DNA of 64,000 bases from Mya arenaria (GCF_026914265.1 NC_069124.1:13161723-13225722), one strand, 5' to 3'. Counted from the stretch's first letter, positions 35,228 to 47,886 are shown. Translations and numbers: made by a program. Notes: generated by a model not told the origin, from the sequence alone.

Positions 35228-38200
35228 ATGGATGTTTTGGAGCTTTGCGTTTCGGTTTTTCTTCTCGTCGTATCTTTTCATTCTACAGAGTCGCAAGGTA
35301 ATATCTTCCACATATCTATAATAAAGCAAACTATCGAGTGTAGTTAAAAGAGACTAGTACTTTGTCCAATTATGGGTCATACATAATCTACCATGTTGTC
35401 ATAGACATAGTTATATAGAAGTTCAATATTGTGTTGCTTGCTCCAAATATATTGTGTTGCTAGCTCCAAATATATTGTGTTGCTAGCTCCAAATATATTG
35501 TGTTGCTTGCTCCAAATATATTGTGTTGCTTGCTCCAAATATATTGTGTTGCTTGCTCCAAATATATTGTGTTGCTTGCTCCAAATATATTGTGTTCCTA
35601 GCTCCAAACATATTGTGTTCCTAGCTCCAAATATATTACGTTGCTTGCTCCAAGTATATTGTGTTCCTAGCTCCAAACATATTGTGTTGCTAGTTCCAAA
35701 TATATTACGTTGCTTGCTCCAAGTATATTGTGTTCCTAGCTTCAAAAATATTGTGTTCCTAGCTCCAAATATATTGTGTTGCTAGCTCCAAATATATTGT
35801 GTTGCTTGCTCCAAATATAGTGTGTTGCTTGCTCCAAATATAGTGTGTTGCTTGCTCCAAATATAGTGTGTTGCTAGCTCCAAATATATTATGTTCCTAG
35901 CTTCAAATATATTGTGTTGCTTGCTCCAAATATATTATGTTCCTAGCTTCAAATATATTGTGTTCCTAGCTCCAAATATATTGTGTTGCTAGCTCCATAT
36001 TGTGTTGCTTGCTCCAAATATATTGTGTTGCTAGCTCCAAATATATTGTGTTGCTAGCTCCAAATATATTGTGTTGCTTGCTCCAAATATAGTGTGTTGC
36101 TTGCTCCAAATATATTGTGTTGCTAGCTCCAAATATATTGTGTTGCTTGCTCCAAATATAGTGTGTTGCTTGCTCCAAATAAATTGTGTTCCTAGCTCCA
36201 AACATATTGTGTTCCTAGCTCCAAATATATTGTGTTGCTAGCTCCAAATATATTGTGTTGCTTGCTCCAAATATAGTGTGTTGCTTGCTCCAAATATATT
36301 GTGTTCCTAGCTCCAAACATATTGTGTTCCTAGCTCCAAATATATTGTGTTGCTAGCTCCAAATATATTGTGTTGCTAGCTCCAAAAAAGATTGTATTGC
36401 TAGCTCCAAATATATTGCGTTGCTAGCTCCAAACATATTGTGTTGCTAGCTCAAAATAGATTGTGTTGCTAGCTCCAAATATATTGTGCTGCTAGCTTCA
36501 AATGTATTGTGTTCCTAGCTCCAAATATATTGTGTTGCTAGCTTCAAATGTATTGTGTTCCTAGCTCCAAATATATTGTGCTGCTAGCTTCAAATGTATT
36601 GTTTCAAAAATATTGCGCATACACTCATAAGAGAAATCATAGGAATGTTATTAAGACGGGCAATTGTTCATCTACAATTTGTGTGTCATTTCACTCGATC
36701 TATCTAAAGTTATACCAGTAAGTTAAGTTACACTTACATGAAATTCATAGGAATGATAGTCTGTGCGGACAGTTGTGCACAAGCTAGTTGTTTCACATTT
36801 TACGCAGTCTTTGGGCATTCATTATTTCTGTGATTGATATATTTAAAACACTTTTGTTGTACTTTCTTCTTTTGAACTTTTGTTACGGTACCGAATTCCG
36901 ACATGCTTCGTGTGTCGTCCTTTGCCAAATACATTTTTCATGTTACATGAACATCACTTGTGACGTAAATAAATGTAAAATTTAACTTGAACTGTATCGT
37001 TCTTCGATTGCAGTCAATCCACAAGAGTTTTTAAATAATTACTGTGACCAACTTGACGTCATAAATGAGGGTGTTTCTGGCCAAGTGACGTCACCACAGT
37101 ACCCGGGAAATTATCCTCGGTAAGAGAAATGTTCAATTATATATGTTATAAGTTTTCGTCCGGAAATATCAGGATCTAACTGTTTGTCTCTTATAAGTTT
37201 TCGTCGGAACGTAAAGCTCCATTTGCCAACATATATACATGATTTTGCAACAAACAAATTGAGTTTTATTAACATCAGTTCGACGAAAAGGGGTCACTGC
37301 CTGGCCGTCCGACAGGCGGAGGTGTCCATAATTCTGGAGGTGACATCACTGGACTTGGAGGACAGCTCCGGTTGCGCCGCCGACAACGTTTCAATCTACA
37401 CTGGTACGTTATCGCAGTTATCGATGTTATTGTTACTGGAGGGTGACGTCACTGGACGTTGAAACAGCCCGAGGTTAGCCACCGAAAACTCCTCCAAATA
37501 TGTTGGTATGTAATCCATGTTTGGTAATTATTAATGGAGGCGGAGGACAGTCCGGTTGAGCTACCGACAACTCATTCATAAATGCTGGTACGTTATCCCA
37601 TCTACATCATTGTTACTGGAGCTGAAGGACAGCCTGGGTAAGCCTCCGACTACATGTATTCTAAATTCAAATGTTTGAAATATAGTCCAATGATTGTTTT
37701 TTTTTAATATTTATACAGTTATGAGTCGCCGCATTACTGCCCCCCCCCCCCACCAATTTTAGCTGAAACATAATTATTACTCCTTTAAGTTCAGCTGAGA
37801 CATTAGTATTCCCCCTTCAAGTGGACATATTACTATTCCGAATGTCTCCTTCAAGTTCAACTGACACACCATTATTTCGCCTTCAACTTCAGCCGATTTT
37901 TTACTATTTCGAAAAACCCCTTTAAGTTCAGCTGACACATTACTATTCCGAATGTCCCATTTTTGATCATCTGACAAATTACTAAGTCCCCTTAAAGTTC
38001 AGCTGACACATTACTTAGTCCCCTTAAAGTTCAGCTGACACATTTCGTATCCCGAATGTCCCCTTGAAATGCAGCTAACACTTTACTATTCCAAATGTCC
38101 CTTTCAATTTCAGCTGATACATTACCATTCCCAGTTGCGCTGACACATTACGATGCCCCCTTCAAGTTCTGGTGACACATTACTATCCCCTTCTAGTTCA

Positions 38201-39974
38201 GATGACACATTACTATCCCCCTTTTAGTTTCAATTGACACATTACTACCACCCAACCCCCTTCAAGCTCAGCTGACACATGACTATCCCCTTCAAGTTCA
38301 GCTGACAAATAACTACCCCTCCCTTCAAGCTCAACTGGCACATAACTATCCCCCTTCTTGTTCAGCTGACACATTACTAAACCCCTTCTAGTTCAGCTGA
38401 CACATTACTTAACCCCCTTCCAGTACGCTTACACATTAATATGTCCCCTTAACGTTTAGCTGACACATTACTATCACCCTTCTAGTTCAGTTGACACATT
38501 ACTATGCCCCTTAAAATTCAGCTGACACATTACCATCCCCCGTCACGTTCAGCTGACACATTACTATACCCCTTAAAGCTCAGATGACACATTACTACCC
38601 TCTTCTAGTTCAGTTGACACATTACTATATCACCTTAAATGTCAGTTGACACATTACTATATCACCTTAAAGTTCAGTTGACACATTACTATATCACCGT
38701 CAAGTTCAGCTGACACATTGATATGTCCCCTTAAAGATAAGCTGACACATTACTACCCTCTTCTAGTTCAGTTGACACAGTATTATGCACCCTTCAAGTT
38801 CAACTGACACATTACTATGTCCCCTTTAAGTTGAGCTGACACTTTACTATGTCCTTACAGTTAAGCTATCACATTATTATGCCCACTTCTAGTTCAGCTG
38901 ACACATAAGTGTTTTCCCTTCAAGTTCAGCTGACACATTAATATTCCCCCTTAAAGTTCAGCTGTTACATTTCACTCCCTTTCTAGTTCAGCTGACACAT
39001 TACTCTGTCCACTTCAAGTTTAGCTGACACATTACTATGTCCCCTTCAAGTTCAACTGACACATAACTATATGTCCCCTTCAAGTTCAACTGACACATTA
39101 CTATATGTCCCCTTCAAGTTCAACTGACACATTACTATGTCCGCTTCTAGTTCAGCTGCCACCTAAGTGTTTTCAATTTAAGTTTAGCTGACACATTTAT
39201 TGCGTAATGTATTTCAGAGACGAAGGATTTTACTCTCACGGCTATCCTGTGCGGCAATGACCTTACCCAGATGCCCAAACTAGATGCCGGAAGGGCCGCC
39301 CTGTTACAATTCTGGTCCAATAACGAGACCGAGGGGCAGGGATTTGTTATAAAATACTCAACAAAACAAAAGGAAATAGGTGACATAAGTATAACGTGTG
39401 GTTATTTCTTTTTCAATTTTAATGCTATACTCAAAATGATGTTCTTTTTTTTGCGTTCACAGGGTCGTAGCTAGCACCAGAAAATAATAGGAGTCAGTAA
39501 AATTATATTTTTTTTCTTCTGTTTTATAATCAAAAACGTTTTCTATGTTGCTGCTGTGTGGTGACAGGCTGAAGTTATGCACATAAAACATAGCCATGGC
39601 GATAACGTTGTTTTAATGTTTATTTTTTAATGATCACTTAAAAGACTGCATAATTGTTTGTTGTTACCTTATATCACTGTAAAGTAACATATAAACATAA
39701 CGTTTCGCGGCAGAACATTTTTATGCGTATTTTTTTATGTTTACATCAATTTTCAGAGCACGACCGGGATTCAGACCGCCATGATGACGGTGACGGTAGT
39801 GGCCGCTCGAACAACTGGGGCGTGGTCATCATAGTGGTTTTCTCCGTCCTGATTGCCGCCATGGTCGGCGCGACAGTGACAATCTGCATCTTTCACCGTC
39901 GGCATAAGGCCGCCAAGGTGGTCAAGTTTAGCGGAGATGTCGTCGAGCCATCTGGTGTGGCCAAGAACGTTTAA
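35228..39974 (+). CDS. Small single-CUB-domain type I transmembrane protein
   Basis: Five exons, 35228-35297, 37014-37119, 37291-37403, 39218-39379 and 39757-39974, giving 222 residues in one continuous frame. The first exon encodes a signal peptide (MDVLELCVSVFLLVVSF). Exons 2-4 encode one CUB domain: four cysteines (NNYCDQL, GHCLAV, SGCAAD, ILCGND), the signature SPQYPGNYPR, LDLEDSS-C-AADNVSIYT, and a closing GFVIKYS. Exon 5 gives a His/Asp-rich stalk, a helix WGVVIIVVFSVLIAAMVGAT (about 171-196), a basic HRRHKAAK stop-transfer and a tail of about 26 residues. An alternative acceptor at 37278 would add four residues. CUB domains bind proteins or glycans outside the cell; the role of this protein is unknown. 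One isolated CUB with almost no tail suggests a co-receptor or adhesion accessory; this is inference. Confidence 0.82.
35425..36612. repeat. 23-bp minisatellite, about 50 units
   Basis: Tandem 23-bp unit with the core ATTGTGTTGCTAGCTCCAAA, with variants GCTTGC and CCTAGC in place of GCTAGC. Because 23 is not a multiple of three and the unit lacks stops in several frames, long open frames occur on both strands; none is a gene. It lies in intron 1 of the CUB gene. The right end decays from 36,380. Confidence 0.96.
37333..37665 (+). repeat. Three decayed tandem copies of the CUB exon-3 donor junction
   Basis: The end of exon 3 and the start of its intron (CTGGAGGTGACATCACTGGA ... ACTGGTACGTTATCGC) recur as diverged copies starting at about 37434, 37532 and 37613. 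The first two keep a donor-like end (GTTGGTATGTAATCC, GCTGGTACGTTATCCC); the third is cut short. Spacing is about 80-100 bp. Their frames are broken, so they look like non-functional exon duplicates. Confidence 0.75.
37740..39200. repeat. ~32-bp minisatellite in CUB intron 3
   Basis: About 44 units with the core GTTCAGCTGACACATTACTA followed by TGTCCCCTTCAA. Units vary in the spacer, and a poly(C) tract opens the array at 37741. The last unit ends 20 bp before the splice acceptor of exon 4 (39218). Most units carry CAGCTG. Confidence 0.94.
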
Positions 39975-42951
39975 ATGTATAATATTATGTTAACACGTTC
40001 TATAAAGTGTCTACATTACGTTTTGTTGCTTTACATGCGCCTTGTTTATTCGAGGTTTTAATAGTGATACGTAGACGTTCAATCTACACTTTACACTATT
40101 ATATAAATGTGCACTTTTAAATTTTAATGATCTGATGATTGTACAGAAACACATCCTTGGAACTGGACTGAATATAGTACCTAGACATTAAGTTACATTT
40201 GTAGCGTCATGTATTATAAAAGTCAGCTTCCTTGCAAGGCGGATCGGAAATTCCTTCTCGATTGCACGGGCGGCAGGATATCAACTACTCGCGCGCTATA
40301 TCAGCACATACCAATCATCGGATGATTGAAGTTCAGCGTAATATCGAAATTTATTTCACCGTATGGTCATAAACAGCATTATTAAAAAGTATAATTTATT
40401 GTAATCACGAGTGGTATAAATTAAAAACATTTTCTTTTCTTTTACGATAGAAAGCATGAAGTGTCAACTTAATTGACATTAAATGGAAAATCGGATGATA
40501 TACATTGGGTCTTGTCATAGTTTTGCTGAAGTCATTTCAGTTAGTTTTAACCCAGTACAATGACCGCTACGTTACTTTGTTTAACAAAAATTAAAACAAA
40601 ACTCTGTAAAAGCAGTGCAATTATAAAGATTGATAATAACATCAGTAAAAATAACATGCTTTTTCACCGAAAAGTTAAAAGCAATGCATACATTTTAGAG
40701 AAAAGCTATAAAGAAACCCGATTGGTCGAACTTTCTATGCCGATAATGGGCAACCAATTTTAATCTAAACCCTTCTGATACATCTAAGACCCTTTAAAAT
40801 GACCTGCATATCCTAGAAAAAATAGGAGTTAGACTGGGGTATATGATTCTTCCATCCTTCCTTTTGCCCGCCACTTTGCGTATTTACGTATCGTCGTACT
40901 TTTCCAGCAAAAAGATATGACAGGAACCGATCACAATTTATTCATATAGTGTGCAATGTACGTAAATGTTGTTAAATCGATAACTAAATCACAGTACGAG
41001 ATTGTATGTCAAGGCCGTACCTATCTGATCTGATATTTAACGTTAATTCTTATTTGAAAACCTACCTACTCAGAATGTCAACAACAACAGCAACAACAAA
41101 AAAATACCCAAAAGCATTATAAACAGAACACGACCCTTAAACTGTTTACAACTATTGTCGTTGATAGATTTCCACAATGAAAATCATACATCCGTTTCCA
41201 TGTCTCTGTTTTGTGTGTGTTTTTGCAAAGATCATGGTTATTTTAATTACTATGCCACAGAGGTCAGAATTAAACAAAATATACCTATATGTATGTGTAT
41301 AGTAGCAAAACATAAATATATAGTTTGCACGTCTTGTCCTCTGTGATTAAAATTCTATATCTTTCCTTAATTCAGGTTTTGGTAAATTGTTTAGTTTTTT
41401 TCTCCAGACTGTAAACCCAACCGATGTAACTTTCATAAATATTAATTAATTAGACTAGTGACATGGTTTAATATAAAGTTGTAAAACCAGTTTGCAAGAA
41501 AGAGAACTGTAACTGCAAAATTCGACATAAAGCTTTAAGATTTAGTTTCCGTGATCTCCGTCCTGTGGTAGGATAACCGGTTTCAACCAAATAAATCCTG
41601 TTCACGAGCAGGGCTGATAAATGCAGATTCGATTGATACTGTGTATTTAGTGTAAAATGATAGCATCGTATGCATGCTTGTTTGTTCGTGTGGCTGTTTA
41701 TATTAGCGTTATGAACACGTTTTACACGTAGTAATGAGAGGCAGAAAGAAAATACTGACATAATAGTGACGAGTACTATTCAATATTTTCTGCATGAGTG
41801 TATATTTCTATGATGTATACATGCATATATGCAGACGCGTAGCTAGGGCCAGTTTGGGTATACGCAGATCGATGCCTTGGGTGCATATTAACCCCTTCAT
41901 CCCCTACCCCGCTTCGGTTTTATTTCAAATTCGGGGGTATTGGTATGACAAAAACTTCGACCTGTCAAAATTTCGGTACGCAACTGCATATTTGCGTACA
42001 GTCAGCTACGCGCCTGATATTAATTGTTGTTGTTTGGTCTGGAATGCCAAACTTAATATTTAATTGGTGTTGATTAAATCCCAGTACATGTTTTGCTTTG
42101 TGTGTAGCTGCACTGTAAACTGTATGAATACAAACACACTTTACATATAAGTAACACTGTGGTCTCGAAAATAAAAACAACAACAACAACACATTATTAA
42201 AACAGATACTGGTACTAATAGTATGGTATAAAGCTGCGCTTATGTTGTCTTTCTGGCAGCTGTTGACCAGTCAAATTGTTGAAAAATTATAATAATTACA
42301 TATCTTCTTCAAATCACAGACATTCATAAAAATATATACATGTTTGTGAACGCAATATTGACGGTCTTTATGATATATATGCATATGAACGGTTATAGTT
42401 TAATAACCTTAGTTTTACACTGTACGGCTGCATACACTGTATTCGATTACTTCATTCAATGATTTCTTTGAGGTTTTCGTGTAACATTAGGAATTTGAAC
42501 TCCCTTCAGTATAACTGAATGGTGTGCTATAGGTAACCACTTTAGTAGATAAAAAAATGCTTTTCTGCTCACATTTTTCTTCTGAACTTTAACTTAAAAT
42601 ACGTCAAAAGCTTCACTAAAGATAATTTTTTAATCATACTGACAATTATTTAAAAAATAATTGTATTTTGAGCATTTTCTGTGTATTTTATCTGATGAGA
42701 AATCATCAACTTAAACCCCTTACCCTTATTTTTGATTCATAACAAAGTATTTAAATAAACAACGACTAATATATATATGCCATCTAGTAGTGTAATGATT
42801 GAATTATACAAAACTGAAAACCGCGAGTCTCTAGCTTTAGTCGTTTATTCGCAATTGGCATTTTTGTCGTAGACTGAAAGCACACTTCAAATTTTACCTC
42901 AAACCAAATACCACACATGTTTACTGCTGTCTATTAGGTCCGCGCGTATGA
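39975..42951. other. Intergenic DNA between the CUB and histone H1 genes
   Basis: About 3 kb without a supported gene. No canonical AATAAA is evident in the first 500 bases after the CUB stop. It holds the small element at 41832-42016 and otherwise AT-rich DNA. Confidence 0.5.
41832..42016. mobile_element. Short MITE with CAG(A/G)CGCGTAGCT ends, copy 1
   Basis: A 185-bp element whose ends CAGACGCGTAGCTAGGGC and GTCAGCTACGCGCCTG are inverted repeats. A second, diverged copy lies at 58974-59167, sharing ATGCCTTG-GCATATTAACCC, CTTCGGTTTTA, GGTATGACAAAA and ACCTGTCAAAATTT. CAG-type ends resemble hAT elements, but no 8-bp target duplication was found. Confidence 0.6.
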
Positions 42952-42959
42952 TATAAATA
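42952..42959 (+). promoter_or_regulatory. TATA box of the histone H1 gene
   Basis: TATAAATA lies 83 bases upstream of the H1 start codon, leaving room for a short leader. It is the clearest core promoter element in the window. Confidence 0.65.
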
Positions 42960-43034
42960 CAACTGACTGGTAGCGTGTGTCTCGATTTGTTATATCATTT
43001 AGCAGTTGGATACGCAAATCAAAAGAAAGAGAAA

Positions 43035-44766
43035 ATGTCAACCGACGTTGCCGTGCCTTTGGACACTGTGCCCGCAAACGGGGATGCGGAAATATCGCCG
43101 ATGGAGACGGACTCTGGGGCGGAGGGTACAGCCGCCGCAGTTGCGCCGGTTAAATCACGAAAGCGCGGTGCAAAAGCCGCCGCGGGAACGGATAATAAGA
43201 TAGCGTCGCCTAAGAAAAACAAACAGACGAAAGTTCCGAGCGCGGGCAAGGTACATGTAGCTACAACAGAAATTGTTCATCCGAAGTATAATGAAATGAT
43301 TGCAGCAGCGATTGTCGCCCTCAAAGAGCGACACGGGTCATCGAGACAGGCGATTCTCAAGTACATTCTCGCCAATTACACCGTACAGATAGACGAACGG
43401 AAGGTGAACAACCACCTGAAGATGTCGCTACGGGCTGGTGTGAAAAACGGCAAACTCCAGCAGTCGAAGGGGTCCGGTGCTTGTGGTAAGCTGAGATTGA
43501 TTTCGAGACTTATTAAACTGTTAATTGTGTGTTTGTTTAGTTAGGTCACATGTATTTAAATTGAATGAATGGTAACTGGTGCCGAATGTATTATATATAC
43601 CTTTTTAGCTATTCCTTTTTCAAAATGCTGTTGTTTTGGGAGATTTGGGAGATGGTACATGTATAATTGCATGGCTAAAGAACATTAATCTGTTTGTACT
43701 CGTCAAAAGTGTCAATTTTAACAAAACACAGAACAGATGCAAGTTATGCACCAGTCAATTGTTACAAAGCCCGCCACCACCGCACCACCCCCACCCCCAC
43801 GTCCCTGTGTATACCGGGGATAGCCGAGGAAACGGGCCGTGTTTTTACCTTCCAGGTGGCCCCGCAGTGCCGGGTGAATGCGGTGGTTTTGTTTTCGTGC
43901 TAAAAATAGCGGGGAATGGGCCTTACCTAGGGTCCCTGTGTGCGGGGCATTTGGCTTTCCCGCACGGCGGGGTTTTTACCCGTGCTTTGCTGGACCGGAA
44001 GTCAACGTCCCCGGACCTGGGGGGGGGGGGCGTGGCTACAATTGACTGGTTGACTGGTGCATTATTAAGGAATGCATCTATCACATAAAACCTAGTTACA
44101 ATTTGCTTCGTTGATGATGTGATTTTTACACTCATTGATTATTGATTTTCAATATTAAATTCATTTATTTTCAATCTTATTTCAGGCTCCTATAAACTTG
44201 CATCACCATCCAAAACAAAAGCTGCAACTCCCAAGCCAGCCCAGGGATCATCCCCTTCTAAAGCACTGACCAAGGTCAAGGTCCCTGAGGTAGCAAGGAC
44301 CAAAATCACTCACGAAAAAAAATCTAAGAAATCCGGCAAGATGTCTGTATCCCCAAAGAAAGCCACTAAATCAGCAAAGAAGGCCGTCGCTGTATCACCA
44401 GCTAAACAAACTAAAGCTTCACCGGTGAAGGCCAAAACGCCGGCTCAGGCACCTAATAAGGTTATCAAGGAAACGAAGACACCAGTGACAAATGACAAAT
44501 CAAAGAAAGCTCCCAAAATGGAAAAAAATGCTAACGCCGGTAAAAAGACTAAAGTCAGCCCTGAGTCTACAGATGTCTCCGCGGAACCAAAGGCCGTTGA
44601 TGGCGAATCGGTTGAAGAAGCTCTTCCCACTTCACAGACAAAGCCGGTGGTGGCACCTGCGGTTGAGACCCCTGCGACCAACAACACCACAGTTACGCAG
44701 CCCGCCATTCCAGAAGCGGCTAAAACAACCAAGGGCCGCGGTCGATCTAAGAAAACTACGCACTAA
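43035..44766 (+). CDS. Linker histone H1 (intron-containing, polyadenylated type)
   Basis: Exons 43035-43485 and 44186-44766 encode 343 residues. The N-terminal tail of about 80 residues mixes acidic (ISPMETDSGAEG) and basic (KSRKRGAKAAA) parts. The globular winged-helix domain spans about 81-155, with HPKYNEMIAAAIVALKER, SSRQAILKYILANY, HLKMSLRAGVKNGKLQQSKG and GSYKLA; the intron splits GACG/GSYKLA. The C-terminal tail of about 190 residues is rich in Lys, Ala and Pro with repeated SPKK/SPAK-type sites. Role: binds linker DNA at the nucleosome dyad and compacts chromatin. The TATA box, intron and AATAAA indicate a replication-independent variant. The ATG at 43035 was chosen over an in-frame ATG at 42975, which lies almost on the TATA box. 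Confidence 0.92.
43747..44061. mobile_element. PIF/Harbinger-like MITE in the H1 intron
   Basis: A 315-bp GC-rich element with ends TGCACCAGTCAATTGTTAC and its inverted counterpart GTGGCTACAATTGACTGG ... CTGGTGCA, flanked by TTA on both sides (43744-43746, 44062-44064). Internal landmarks are ACCGGGGATAGCCGAGGAAA and GCTTTGCTGGACCGGAAG. Related copies lie at 47606-47886, 48339-48371 and 55787-56090. The 3-bp TTA/TAA duplication points to PIF/Harbinger; no transposase is present. Confidence 0.75.
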
Positions 44767-45016
44767 GCGTCTCAAAACATAGTGACATGTGTGCGAGAGC
44801 GTTGTATGCCGACACAACAGTCAAGTTGTGGGTTCATGACACGTCATTATTTTGATACTTAAGTTTTGTTTATTAGTTCATGAAACTGTTTCGACTATTA
44901 CTCAACGTTTTGAAAATCAGTCCATTTGTTTTATGTGTTCATTGAACTGTTCATGTTCGTGAGATTCATACTCATATATGATGTCATAAATGCATTTTGT
45001 TAAATGTCGAGGTGAC

Positions 45017-45022
45017 AATAAA
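45017..45022 (+). terminator. Poly(A) signal AATAAA of the H1 gene
   Basis: A canonical hexamer 251 bases after the H1 stop, followed by a TTGTTGTTGTTTTTTT downstream element. No histone 3' stem-loop was seen, in line with a polyadenylated transcript. Confidence 0.7.
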
Positions 45023-47605
45023 ACCAAAACATGAGTATATTGTTGTTGTTTTTTTCAAGAAAGACTCGAGAAAGTTAGCTAGACTTGTATTCAATATTGA
45101 TCTTAATTGGATCTGAGAAAGATGTAGCTAATCGGATTACTGGTAAATTAATAACGGACCAATAGGAGAATGAAGTCGATAGTGTATGACCATAAGATTA
45201 ACTTAAGTTGAATATTCAATACCACCCCTTGTATTGTCCATGTCCACGTCGACAAACATGATGTACACATGGAAACTCATGGATGGCAGGTTTTGCAATA
45301 AACGGCTACAAGGAATCAGTATCGCTTTAATATTTATTTACGAAAGCGTAATCGGAACAAGAAATATCGTTGAGAAAGAAAAACGGCGATCAATTTGTAA
45401 ACAAGGTATTGAAGAGAATAAACTGAGCATGTGCAATAATATTGTTTCATTTAAAAAATGTTTCAAGTATTGCTGAGGTTGAAGAGTGTATTTTTGCAAC
45501 CTTTTTACTCAAAATGAAGAATTCAGAGTCTATTTTGATGGGAAGAGAAAACTGAATCCGTCGACTATTTTTGAATAAGTTACCAAAAGGATACGTCACA
45601 AAACTGGAGATAACGAGAGGCTCGCAAGGGGACTATATACGATAAATAAATGAAAACATATGTTTAATAAATAATTTAATGTTCTGTACTTAAATTAATA
45701 CATTTGGTGTGCTTCAACCGAAAGTTATTTTATAACGAAGGCAATAAGAAGTAACTAACCAGAAAAAATCAGTTTAAAGTTTATCTTATTAGTGCCCTTC
45801 GTAGCCTCGCCGACTTAACTACCACCCAATCAAAACGCTTCATTTCCTTCCTTTATTTGATTGCTCTGTAATCTAAGTCATTTTTCTAACATCAAGGTCA
45901 AAACTCAAATTAAACAGATATCGTCGAAAAATGGTTTATCATAAGAGTCGAACCTGCTCGAAAAGTGATAAGTTTAAGGCAGGCCCTTCTTTTCCTACTT
46001 CTCCCTACTTTTTTTGTTGAGTTCCTACTTTTTCTTGAAAAAGCCCTACTATCCCTACGTTTTTGTAATAATGATTCGAGAAATAATAGAAAAGTTTAAA
46101 CTAAATGCATTGTTTGAAATTATCTCAATCTTGATTTGAAAAAGAAGCCATTTCTAGTATTTTTGTAGGATTAGTTTGATGCAGTAGGTATCCAGTGGTG
46201 CAATAGAGGTTCTATGATGAGAATGTGTGGTGCATGTTGACAAGTCAGAGACACCATTTCCAGGTTCATCTCTCTATCCTGTGGCTGAATCCCTCTTGAA
46301 GCACTGGTTTCTAAGCAAAGATAACTTGCATGTATATTGCAACTGATGAATAGGTTTAGTTGTCATTTATTTGCATCTAGAAATGTAAGTGAAGAGCCCT
46401 ACTATCCCTACTTTTTCCTCTTATATCCCTATATATCCCTACTTTAAAAAAAAAATCTCCTACTTTTATCCCTACTTTATCTTATTGGTCACTAAATGAA
46501 AGCCTGCTAAGGCGCTCCAGACCGCGCACGAGGGCAAATTACACCAATTCCAAAGTGACTACTCTGTTTTACATATGTGTTTTATTTTTCTTGTTTTATT
46601 TTTCTTGTTATTTCCCCCTTTTTAATGAAAGTGAATCAAAGCATCTCGGACCATTGGCTACCTTCTAACTGTAAAGGCATTGAAGCTGAATGTTGTTTTT
46701 GGACTAGGCACTTGTGGCCTAGTTCATAGCCATAAACGCGATACCTGCATTCTCAAGCCGCATCTGGGGGTTCACTGACCTAATGTATTCATACGCTGTA
46801 TTTTGATTGGATTGCGGTTAGCGAATTTGAATAATCAAAGTAGTACCAGAACTGATTACAATGAAAACATCCAATAAAAATAATTCTCCTAACAATTCAA
46901 GCTAACTGTATGTTCTTTTAATGAAGCACAAGAAATTCATACGTAGCGAGTGAGTTAATCGGGTTAACAACATGAATGTTCTTGCATACGGTCAGATTAT
47001 ATGCAATAAGAATATGAACATATTGGAAAAGTACGCATCGAAATTTTTCCGTTCAATGCTCTGTATTGATAGACTGGTACCCTCTTTCAATTTTATCCGA
47101 AATGAAACCAGTATCAGCTAACCGCGGTGCCCGTCACGCATTCGAAATGTCTTGTGAATTCATACGTAAAGCGAATAAAGCGTGCGGTGTAAGTAGAAAA
47201 CAACAAGGAAAGTTGGTTTAAAAAAAGTATTGTTATCCTTTGTATAGAATGTTGGTATTCCGAAGTCGGTTCCTGTTATTTTTTTTCGACATAATTTGCA
47301 TATTTCCGTGATATTTTCTTTTCGATACAAAGTTTTTTTTAACTAATCATCGCATGGCACTTAGTACTTTTTCAAATACAACATGATTTTTGGTATTTAT
47401 TGTTCAAATACTATTAATGTTAACTAAAAACCATATGCCGCGTACCTGTATAACTTATATTTTTTTAGGAAAAGTAAATCCGGGTACCAGTCTTCTTATT
47501 GACCTCAAAATGTACTCTGATCAGAGCGTCCGAATGATTCAGACATGTACAGTATGTTATCACTACTTCCGGATGCTGATGATGTGAATTTCATAGTGTT
47601 TTATT

Positions 47606-47886
47606 GAGGAAATAAAGCCCCCCCCCGGTCCCGGAATAGCGGGGACTTTTACTTTCGGTCCAGCCAACCCCAGCTAAAATCACCGCCCTATGGAGATAAT
47701 CTGATGGTAAAGTCCCCACCAAATGCCCCCGAACCCAAGGGACATTAGGTTAAGCCCCATCCACACTGTATTTTCCGGGAAGACCCGGCACTGCGGGGCC
47801 ACCTGAAAGGTAAAAACATGGCACATTTTGCCGGCTATCCCCGGTAAACCCCCGGATGTAAGAGCCGTATTTACAATTGACTGCAT
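47606..47886 (-). mobile_element. PIF-like MITE, inverted copy, left end truncated
   Basis: Inverted relative to the copy in the H1 intron: GCCGGCTATCCCCGGTAAAC, ACCTGAAAGGTAAAAACA and TTTACAATTGACTGCAT mirror its landmarks. The left end starts in poly(C) without the terminal TGCACCAG. Confidence 0.65.

Noticed and set aside
35377-36205. Long open frames on both strands with IYCVASSKYIVLLAPN and IWSKQHNIFGASNT repeats
   Set aside because: A 23-bp unit without stops gives open frames on both strands; it lies in an intron.
37279-37290. Alternative acceptor for CUB exon 3 at 37278, adding four residues
   Set aside because: Keeps phase and has a decent AG, but the start at 37291 gives normal CUB spacing between the YP motif and the second cysteine; RNA data would decide.
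42975-43034. Upstream in-frame ATG for H1 at 42975
   Set aside because: Lies only 16 bases after the TATA box and would add a hydrophobic stretch foreign to H1.
43636-44135. Open frames on both strands in the H1 intron
   Set aside because: They coincide with a GC-rich MITE that also occurs at 47.6 and 55.8 kb.
44445-44817. Minus-strand and +1-frame open frames over H1 exon 2
   Set aside because: Shadows of the lysine/alanine-rich H1 tail.
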